This document shows positions 6,890 through 11,976 of a DNA stretch of 11,976 nt, piece after piece. Made by a program: the position numbers and the translations under genes. The stretch's first letter is position 1; every line of letters starts with the position of its first letter. A model generated the notes under the pieces. It was given only the letters and a program-made list of their open reading frames with translations, was not told the origin of the DNA and ran no database searches. Origin of the DNA: Bacteroidales bacterium (lineage in GTDB: Bacteria > Bacteroidota > Bacteroidia > Bacteroidales > JAGOPY01); NCBI GenBank assembly GCA_023229505.1, contig JALNZD010000065.1, positions 1-11,976 on the forward strand. Reading direction: 5' to 3'.

Positions 6890-7588
6890 ATGGAAAACAA
6901 AGAGCTGAAAGTATTACTGGCGGAAGATGACAAGAACCTGGGTGCTGTTCTGAAAGCTTACCTGGAGGCCAAAGGGTATCATACTACACTTTGTATCAAT
7001 GGAAAAGAAGCCTTTGACATTTTTAACAAGAAGAAGATTGATTTTTGCATCGTTGATGTGATGATGCCGGTAAAAGACGGGTTCACGCTGGCCCAGGAAA
7101 TCCGCAAGCTCGATAAACACATCCCGATCCTTTTCCTGACGGCCAAGTCCCTGCAGGAAGACAAGATCAGGGGCTTTGAGCTGGGTGGTGATGATTACCT
7201 CACTAAACCGTTCAGCATGGAAGAACTGCTGATGCGCATGAAAGCCATCCTCAGGCGGGTGAATGAAGGGAAAGACACTGAAAACAAATCCTCTGTTTAC
7301 AAGCTCGGCAAGCTGACTTTCGATTACAACAGGCAATTGCTGAACACCCCTGGCGGAGAAAACAAGCTGACTTCCAAGGAGGCGGAGCTGTTGCGCCTCT
7401 TATGCGAAAACGCCAACGACGTGCTCGACCGCAGCGTGGCACTGAACCGTATCTGGCAGGATGACAGCTATTTCAATGCCCGCAGCATGGATGTTTATAT
7501 CACCAAACTGAGGAAATACCTGAAGGAAGATCCGTCAGTAGAGCTGCTGAACGTGCATGGAATAGGGTTCAAACTCGTTTTACCCTAA
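6890..7588 (+). CDS. rprY: OmpR-family response regulator (RprY-like)
   Basis: This 232-residue cytoplasmic transcription factor is the partner of the kinase upstream. The receiver domain (about 5-118) has the acidic pair EDD (12-14), phospho-acceptor Asp56 in VDVMMP, Thr84 in FLTAK and Lys106 in LTKPFS. The winged-helix domain (about 135-232) has LTSKEAELL near its start, the recognition region RSMDVYITKLRKYL, and ends GIGFKLVLP, typical of OmpR/PhoB proteins. FTLAQEIR and FLTAKSLQED closely recall RprY of Bacteroides, a global regulator. Start: a TTG (6884) directly follows the kinase stop, but the ATG at 6890 matches the usual family start, so it is used here. Likely target: the phased TTAA boxes before its own operon. 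Its stop (7586-7588) overlaps the opposing hydrolase stop (7585-7587). Confidence 0.9.
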   Translation: MENKELKVLLAEDDKNLGAVLKAYLEAKGYHTTLCINGKEAFDIFNKKKIDFCIVDVMMPVKDGFTLAQEIRKLDKHIPILFLTAKSLQEDKIRGFELGGDDYLTKPFSMEELLMRMKAILRRVNEGKDTENKSSVYKLGKLTFDYNRQLLNTPGGENKLTSKEAELLRLLCENANDVLDRSVALNRIWQDDSYFNARSMDVYITKLRKYLKEDPSVELLNVHGIGFKLVLP

Positions 7589-8838
7589 TTAATAATTCTC
7601 CTTTTCACTTTTCCTGTTGGAGAATACGGGCAAATAGGCCCGAGTTCATACTTTTTATCGTCCAGAACATCATACAGCGCCCCGGAAGAAAGGGAGCGGG
7701 TTGTGTTTGTAAGCACGATAATTGTTTTTTCCTGGTCGAGATCACGGATAAAGTAGGAGCGGAAACCTTTCCACCACCCGAAATGATAAACGGTATTGAC
7801 CCGGACGGCCTTGATCCGCCAGCCGAAACCGTAATTGTCGCGCCACTTGGAGAACCGCGGGCTTCCTTCGGTATAAGCCTCATTAAGTGTGGTTTCGCTG
7901 ACCAGCAAGCTCTTATAGAGTGCCTGGTCCCATTTAAAGAGATCTTCCACGGTAGTATAAACTCCTTTATCGCCCACGACCCCGTTCTGGTAATGGTTTA
8001 GCTCCTCCCTCGGCATACCCCGGCTGGGACGGTGGCCGGCAATTCCCACCTGCACGTATTGCGGGATTTTCTTCCCTTCTTCAAGGTGGTAGATGAAGGA
8101 ATCTCCCATATCCAATGGGTCAAATATCTTTTCCCTTATAAACTGGTCGAACGGTTTTTTAGTGATCCTTTCAACCACCGATGCGAGGAGGGCATAGTTG
8201 GAATTGCAGTAATCGAAGCCATTCCCGGCCGAAAAATACCGCGGCGGTTGATAGTCGGCCATGATCCTGATCATATCTTCATTGGTCAGTGGTTTGGTTT
8301 GATCCCAGTAATTGTCGGAAAAATGCATGTAATCAGGTAACCCGGAACGATGGTTCAGCAGGTGGCGGATGGTGATGCCAGGGTAAGGCAGCTCGGGAAT
8401 GTACTGCCTGACGCTGTCATCGTAATCCAGCAGTCCTTCCTCTTTCAGGATCATGATGGCCATGGCGGTGAACATTTTCGACACGGAAGCAAGCTGGAAG
8501 GCGGAAGAAACCGTCAGGCGCTTTTTTGTCTTAAAATCATCATAACCGTAAGCCTTTTTAAAAACCAGCCGCCCTTTTTCCCCGTATAGGACGCATCCGT
8601 TAAAGCCGGCTTTGATCTGCATTGTGCTGAAGACGCTGTCGATGACCTTCGCTTTTTTAGCCATAGTGATCTTGTCGAGATCGATGAAGAGGCTGTCGGC
8701 GGGGAATGCATGGCGTCTAATATACCGGGGCGATTCTTTTATCTCTTGTGTCAGGTAAAGAATAGCCGCTACCAACCCGATGGCCGCACCGATCGGGAGA
8801 AAGATATATTTGAGCAGTTGTTTGAAAAGCCGTTTCAA
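7585..8838 (-). CDS. Membrane-anchored beta-lactamase-fold serine hydrolase
   Basis: This protein has 417 residues. A short basic N-terminus and one hydrophobic helix (about 10-30, uncleaved in appearance) should anchor it in the inner membrane with the enzyme outside. The catalytic domain belongs to the class C beta-lactamase/DD-peptidase/esterase group: SVSK (118-121) carries nucleophile Ser118 and Lys121, YCN (210-212) is the YxN motif, and HFG (352-354) stands in for the KTG box, a common variant in this group. LLNHRSGLPDY (160-170) is another family hallmark. Substrate is open: peptidoglycan-derived peptides, D-amino-acid peptides or esters; a true beta-lactamase is unlikely with HxG. 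Start: TTG at 8838, since an in-frame TAA lies two codons upstream and the first internal ATG (codon 59) would remove the anchor. A weak -7-like TATTTTTA lies at 8863-8856. Confidence 0.85.
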   Translation of the reverse strand: MKRLFKQLLKYIFLPIGAAIGLVAAILYLTQEIKESPRYIRRHAFPADSLFIDLDKITMAKKAKVIDSVFSTMQIKAGFNGCVLYGEKGRLVFKKAYGYDDFKTKKRLTVSSAFQLASVSKMFTAMAIMILKEEGLLDYDDSVRQYIPELPYPGITIRHLLNHRSGLPDYMHFSDNYWDQTKPLTNEDMIRIMADYQPPRYFSAGNGFDYCNSNYALLASVVERITKKPFDQFIREKIFDPLDMGDSFIYHLEEGKKIPQYVQVGIAGHRPSRGMPREELNHYQNGVVGDKGVYTTVEDLFKWDQALYKSLLVSETTLNEAYTEGSPRFSKWRDNYGFGWRIKAVRVNTVYHFGWWKGFRSYFIRDLDQEKTIIVLTNTTRSLSSGALYDVLDDKKYELGPICPYSPTGKVKRRIIN

Positions 8839-8896
8839 TCCTTAAAAAATCCGGGTAAAAATAGGGTTTTTACAGCCCGCTCATTTACATGTTCCC

Positions 8897-10264
8897 TTAA
8901 TTTATGATTAATTTCCGGGTAACAGTTTGTTTTGAAATCTTTATTCTGATCAGGTAAAGTCCTGGTTTGAGGTGAGACAGATCTTTGTTAAAATAAGCAG
9001 TGCCAGGAGATACAGAACACACAAATCGTCCGGAAAAATCGAAAATATCCAGCTGGTCGATGGATTCCCGGGATTCTACACTTACAATTTCATATACCGG
9101 ATTATAGAAAACCGATATTGGTGAATTTGTCATTTCGTCTAAAGAATTTATATTCACCTGCTGGCAGGTTGGCTCTGTAAAACCACTTTCACAAATATCA
9201 CTTTCAGAAGCCCAATAGGCTGACATAAAGAAGCAATACTCTCCGGATTCATTTACACAATAGGGATTGGGTATGGGATCACTGAGTGAATACATGGCAA
9301 TAAATTCACCATCCTTTTGGACATAAGTTATTATATCAACCAGCTCCCGCCGATCATTTTCATTGTATTCCAATACTATACAAGTATCGTTCAAGAGATA
9401 TGACCCCAGGCTGTAGGGCGGAGGATAACATTCCCGGTAAACAGAGATGTTATCAATTCCCCAGTAATGAATATGCGAAGAATTTTCACCCTGGGCGACA
9501 AATCTGATCCTGAACACTTTGTTCATACTAAATGCATTGATATTAATGGTATCCCTGGTCCACCCAAATGATCCGGTTTGGTTGCTGTAATCCTGGACTG
9601 TAGAATATTCTTCGGATTGATGGTCCCAGATCTGGACGATAAAATGTTCGGTTCCGGAACTATCTGCGGATGATAAGTACAAGTCATATCCGAGAAAGAT
9701 ATAGCCTTCGGTCATACCGAATGCATTGAGGTAATAGCTTTCCAGCGACTCAACATAATCCGTCAAAGGTATTTCAGGTTCGAATACGGCTGAAGGAGCG
9801 CTATTTCCTGTATCAACAGAAATTATCCAATTATCTGAACTTATTACCCAATCGCTGGTCGAGAATGATCCCAGGTTCCAGTTTTCCTCAAACGGCAGAT
9901 CAAATCCATAAATACAACTGACAATTTCACAATCAGGTTCCGATTCGATGGTTTCACCGGGATATCCATTGTATGCCAAATCGCAGACCGCTGTAATACA
10001 ATAAGTATGGATGCCGGGGGGTTGATTTGTAAAATAATGAGTGTAAACCGAATCGCCGGTATGTGGTAAGTATTCTAAAAATTCACCATTTCGATAAAAA
10101 TTGAATCCCAGCAAGGAGGGAGGTGATGTAGTCTGAAAATTAATGATGACATTTCCGCCACCACAGGTCGAATAAACAATTTGCGGGGGATCGCAGGGAG
10201 GTGAAGCTGCAGGATTAGATAAAAATAGCCCGCTAAACAGAATCGAAAATATCAGGGCAATCAT
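8897..10264 (-). CDS. Secreted protein with a type IX secretion sorting domain
   Basis: This 455-residue exported protein has a signal peptide (1-20, MIALIFSILFSGLF core). A first fibronectin-III-like or small beta domain (about 25-118) contains the typical HTYCITAVCD strand. A jelly-roll/MAM-like module (about 120-278) opens with LPFEENWNLGSF and closes with the hallmark YWGIDNISVY (268-276). A second Fn3-like stretch follows (about 280-372). The last 70 or so residues form a Por-type sorting domain: LDIFDFSGRFV, then LSHLKPGLYLIRI, ending in TRKLIIN. Such proteins cross the outer membrane by the type IX system and are fixed to the surface or released. No catalytic motif is seen; the modules suggest binding or adhesion. 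Many Cys (at least 14) imply disulfides. The 58-bp gap to the hydrolase gene permits shared transcription. Codons are more AT-rich than in pgi. Confidence 0.85.
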   Translation of the reverse strand: MIALIFSILFSGLFLSNPAASPPCDPPQIVYSTCGGGNVIINFQTTSPPSLLGFNFYRNGEFLEYLPHTGDSVYTHYFTNQPPGIHTYCITAVCDLAYNGYPGETIESEPDCEIVSCIYGFDLPFEENWNLGSFSTSDWVISSDNWIISVDTGNSAPSAVFEPEIPLTDYVESLESYYLNAFGMTEGYIFLGYDLYLSSADSSGTEHFIVQIWDHQSEEYSTVQDYSNQTGSFGWTRDTININAFSMNKVFRIRFVAQGENSSHIHYWGIDNISVYRECYPPPYSLGSYLLNDTCIVLEYNENDRRELVDIITYVQKDGEFIAMYSLSDPIPNPYCVNESGEYCFFMSAYWASESDICESGFTEPTCQQVNINSLDEMTNSPISVFYNPVYEIVSVESRESIDQLDIFDFSGRFVCSVSPGTAYFNKDLSHLKPGLYLIRIKISKQTVTRKLIIN

Positions 10265-10402
10265 GTTCAGGCATATTAGAATGTACCAGATACATTATTT
10301 AATATAAACAGCTGGAAAACAGATATTAAATAGACATTAATTTGTATAAAAAGGTTGCATTCAAATTAAATAAATATCTGAGCAAACGCGCCCGACAGCA
10401 AC

Positions 10403-10447
10403 TGCGCGTCTGTGACGCGTGCTTAAAAACAACTCGTTTTAAACGAG
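10403..10447. repeat. GC-rich hairpin CGCGTC-TGT-GACGCG plus CTCGTTTTAAACGAG palindrome
   Basis: CGCGTC (10405-10410) pairs with GACGCG (10414-10419) over a 3-nt loop. Fourteen bases later CTCGTTTTAAACGAG (10433-10447) is a second palindrome, with 7-nt arms around one base. Both lie in the 335-bp gene-free stretch 10265-10599, otherwise AT-rich, between the divergent T9SS-protein gene and the small membrane-protein gene. I see no coding frame and no convincing TAnnTTTG promoter there. The first hairpin has a near-identical copy at 10822-10837. Confidence 0.6.
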
Positions 10448-10585
10448 ATAAATACCGGCACTCGACACAATCGCGCGCCAAATGGGTGCAATTTTAATTT
10501 TTATTTCCAATAAATCTTTCAAATGAAATAAAAATCCCGAAATTTTTTCAGAAATTCGCTGCATCAGAAATTAATCAAATAATAA

Positions 10586-10591
10586 AGGAGG
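10586..10591 (+). promoter_or_regulatory. Strong Shine-Dalgarno AGGAGG
   Basis: AGGAGG (within AAAGGAGGA) lies eight bases before the ATG at 10600, the optimal distance. It is the only such site before a gene in this window. Bacteroidetes genes generally lack Shine-Dalgarno sequences, so it both fixes the start and marks this small gene as unusual. Confidence 0.8.
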
Positions 10592-10599
10592 AACAAAAC

Positions 10600-10782
10600 A
10601 TGAAAAATGAAATTCAAACCAGTGCACCTTCAGGTGCGGTTTATGCTTTTGGCTTGATCGGTTCAGCCGTATATTTTATTTCAACTGCCACCGGCTTCTG
10701 GATGGGGGTAGTTGGATTTTTAAAAGCGCTTGTATGGCCGGCCTTTCTCGTATATGAGGCGTTTAAACATTTAGCGATGTAA
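10600..10782 (+). CDS. Small two-helix membrane protein of unknown function
   Basis: This 60-residue protein has a polar N-terminus (MKNEIQTSAPSG), a first hydrophobic helix (about 13-30, AVYAFGLIGSAVYFIS), a short polar turn around TATGFW, and a second hydrophobic stretch (about 34-53) containing VGFLKALVWPAFLVYEAFK. It is very short but well supported: perfect Shine-Dalgarno, ATG start, membrane-like composition, and a pattern (ISTATxFWxGVxGFLKAxVWPAFLVY) that I recall from small uncharacterised proteins of many bacteria and some archaea (memory, not checked). No function can be assigned. It stands alone between GC-rich hairpin repeats (10403-10419 and 10822-10837), with a pseudogene downstream, so transfer into this site is possible. 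Confidence 0.75.
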   Translation: MKNEIQTSAPSGAVYAFGLIGSAVYFISTATGFWMGVVGFLKALVWPAFLVYEAFKHLAM

Positions 10783-10821
10783 ATTCTTGGCACGCGATGC
10801 AATTTCAAGCTAAATTCCAAG

Positions 10822-10837
10822 TGCGCGTCTTTGACGC
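10822..10837. repeat. Second copy of the GCGTC-TTT-GACGC hairpin repeat
   Basis: TGCGCGTCTTTGACGC matches TGCGCGTCTGTGACGC at 10403-10418 in 15 of 16 positions, in the same orientation, 419 bp apart. Its hairpin is GCGTC (10825-10829) and GACGC (10833-10837) around TTT. The two copies bracket the small membrane-protein gene. A further match, GCACGCG at 10790-10796, is the inverse of CGCGTGC at 10416-10422. Confidence 0.6.
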
Positions 10838-10873
10838 ATGATGAAGAATTAGAATAATTTAATAATTTCAGGT

Positions 10874-11205
10874 ATGGAAATAATAAACCAGGTTAGAGAA
10901 AGCGAAATTGCGGGCTCTGACTGACCGTTGGCCCCGGATGGAACGGCGGTGGTTCAGGAGAAGAAGAACTGCTGCAAAATTGCTATCTGAACTCCCTGAA
11001 AATAGCCGAAGAACTGGAACTGAAATCCATTGCCTTTCCAAATATAAGTACAGGAGTTTACAGGTTCCCAAAACGACAGGCTGCCCGGATAGCAGTGACA
11101 ACTGTCAGGCAATACCAGGCAGCAGAAACACACATAGAAAAAGTAATTTTTGTATGTTTTGACGAGGAAAACTTTGAGATTTACAGGGAATTACTCTCAG
11201 CGTAA
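10874..11205 (+). pseudogene. Macro-domain (ADP-ribose-binding) gene, 5' half deleted
   Basis: The frame from 10921 to TAA 11203-11205 gives 94 residues matching the C-terminal half of YmdB-type macro domains, which bind ADP-ribose or remove O-acetyl-ADP-ribose. It reads TVGPGWNGGGSGEEELLQ, then SIAFPNISTGVYRFPK (the phosphate-binding loop), then KVIFVCFDEENFEIYREL. The first 85 or so residues of the domain, with the catalytic Asn/Gly/Asp loop (NAAN, GGGGVDGAI), are missing. Upstream, the frame is blocked by TGA at 10918-10920, and there is no ATG before the homology. An ATG at 10874 opens a 16-codon frame (MEIINQVRES...) in another phase that ends at 10922-10924. It may be the old N-terminus joined by an internal deletion of roughly 0.2 kb. 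The C-terminal sequence is well preserved, so the loss seems recent. Confidence 0.8.
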
Positions 11206-11863
11206 AATATCTGCATCAATTGTGCACACCAATGGCGATAAATTGTATAAAGTGAAGAATATCAAACTGATCCTGAAATCGATTATAAATGAGATTCTTA
11301 TTATTTTCATTTTTATTTTTTTAATCAATAATTATATTGGCAATGTTGATAAGACTATAAAAGCAGATGGAGTAGGCTATTATGATTATTTACCTTCGCT
11401 TTTCATACATCATGATCTTATAAGAAAAGATATTCCTGTCCAAAAAGATTCCATACTTTATGATCGAATAAAGTCCCTTAAATTGTATGTGGATTTTGGT
11501 GACTTTAAAGTAAATAAATATGCCTGTGGAACAGCCGTTTTGCAGTTGCCTTTTTTTACATATACTTACTTAACAGCAGACCTTGAAGGAAATAACAATG
11601 ATGGTTATCAAAAACCTTTTCAAAAAGCTGTTTTTTATGCAACGGTTTTTTATTTATTTCTCAGTATTTTCTTCCTGAAAAAATTGCTTGAACTGTTTGA
11701 TATAAAAAGGAACACCATAATCCTGTCTCAATTATTGTTAGTCCTTGCTACTGCCGTAACACATTATACTAATTATGACGCGGGATTTAGCCATGTTTAC
11801 TCCCTGTTTGCTATTACTGCCTTTTTTTATTTTGTCAGATCATATCTTACAATACTCCGGTAA
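11150..11863 (+). CDS. Polytopic membrane protein, probably C-terminally truncated
   Basis: The open frame has 237 residues. The first 31 overlap the macro-domain pseudogene in another phase and do not look like protein, so the real start is probably TTG at 11243 or GTG at 11252, just before the first helix. Membrane helices (frame numbering): about 41-63, 160-181, 188-204 and 211-233, with a large extracytoplasmic loop (64-159). The loop contains ADGVGYYDYLPSLF (72-85), an acidic first-loop motif like that of GT-C glycosyltransferases of the Bacteroidetes cell envelope. Such enzymes normally have eight or more helices and about 500 residues; this one stops after the fourth (YFVRSYLTILR) and the next 113 bases have stops in the same frame. 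I infer truncation, either a remnant or a gene interrupted near 11864. Codon use is much more AT-rich than in the left part of the window. Confidence 0.55.
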   Translation: MYVLTRKTLRFTGNYSQRKISASIVHTNGDKLYKVKNIKLILKSIINEILIIFIFIFLINNYIGNVDKTIKADGVGYYDYLPSLFIHHDLIRKDIPVQKDSILYDRIKSLKLYVDFGDFKVNKYACGTAVLQLPFFTYTYLTADLEGNNNDGYQKPFQKAVFYATVFYLFLSIFFLKKLLELFDIKRNTIILSQLLLVLATAVTHYTNYDAGFSHVYSLFAITAFFYFVRSYLTILR

Positions 11864-11976
11864 TTTTTATAAATGAATTTAACAATGACATGTTTGTAAA
11901 AACCTGCTTGATAGGCTGAAACCAAAAGAGAAAAGCATCTGCTTTGTTGTTAACCAAAACCACAAACCAAGATGCT

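Noticed and set aside
8032..8340. 102-codon plus-strand open frame opposite the serine hydrolase
   Set aside because: Antisense to the conserved hydrolase domain, no promoter and no family motif.
10908..11162. 84-codon open frame on the plus strand rich in Arg
   Set aside because: It is the out-of-phase shadow of the macro-domain remnant; only the other frame gives family motifs such as AFPNISTGVY.
11934..11976. AGCATCT ... AGATGCT inverted repeat at the right edge
   Set aside because: Only 7 bp around a 29-nt loop and cut by the window end; expected by chance and not informative.

Overview
The window looks like a chromosomal segment of a Bacteroidetes bacterium, probably an environmental Bacteroidales-like lineage. 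Four things point there. There is a C-terminal Por/type IX secretion sorting domain (gene at 8897-10264). There is an RprX/RprY-type two-component pair. Promoter elements of the Bacteroidetes form TAnnTTTG sit just upstream of three starts. Almost no gene has a Shine-Dalgarno sequence. No phylogenetic marker gene is present, so this rests on family style only.

Layout. Positions 3-95 hold the last 30 codons of a gene that runs off the left edge. A spacer with palindromic repeats follows (to 387). The core block is ordinary chromosome: a secreted DUF3857/transglutaminase-like protein (+, 388-2217), which meets tail-to-tail a minus-strand run made of glucose-6-phosphate isomerase (pgi, 5178 to 3871), a nitroreductase-family flavoprotein (3752 to 3198) and a divergent class III nucleotide-cyclase-like protein (3155 to 2223). 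Divergent from pgi, across a 274-bp control region, lies an operon of histidine kinase and OmpR-type response regulator (+, 5453-7588). That operon meets tail-to-tail a membrane-anchored beta-lactamase-fold serine hydrolase (-, 8838 to 7585); the two stop codons overlap. Next on the minus strand is a secreted T9SS-type protein (10264 to 8897).

The right end (10265-11976) reads as an accessory or decaying region. It holds GC-rich hairpin repeats, a 60-residue two-helix membrane protein with an unusually strong Shine-Dalgarno, a macro-domain gene reduced to its C-terminal half, and an AT-rich, probably truncated polytopic membrane protein.

Most notable points. Four TTAA tetranucleotides are phased at exactly 10 bp (5380, 5390, 5400, 5410) in front of the two-component operon and look like an OmpR-family operator, so autoregulation is likely. 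The small membrane protein is flanked by near-identical hairpin repeats. The macro-domain pseudogene has no start and is easy to miss. The transglutaminase-like protein appears to have lost all three catalytic residues. The cyclase-like protein keeps its metal-binding aspartates but not the usual base-selecting residues. I do not see a clearly new multi-gene system (no CRISPR array, no obvious defence island, no intact transposase).
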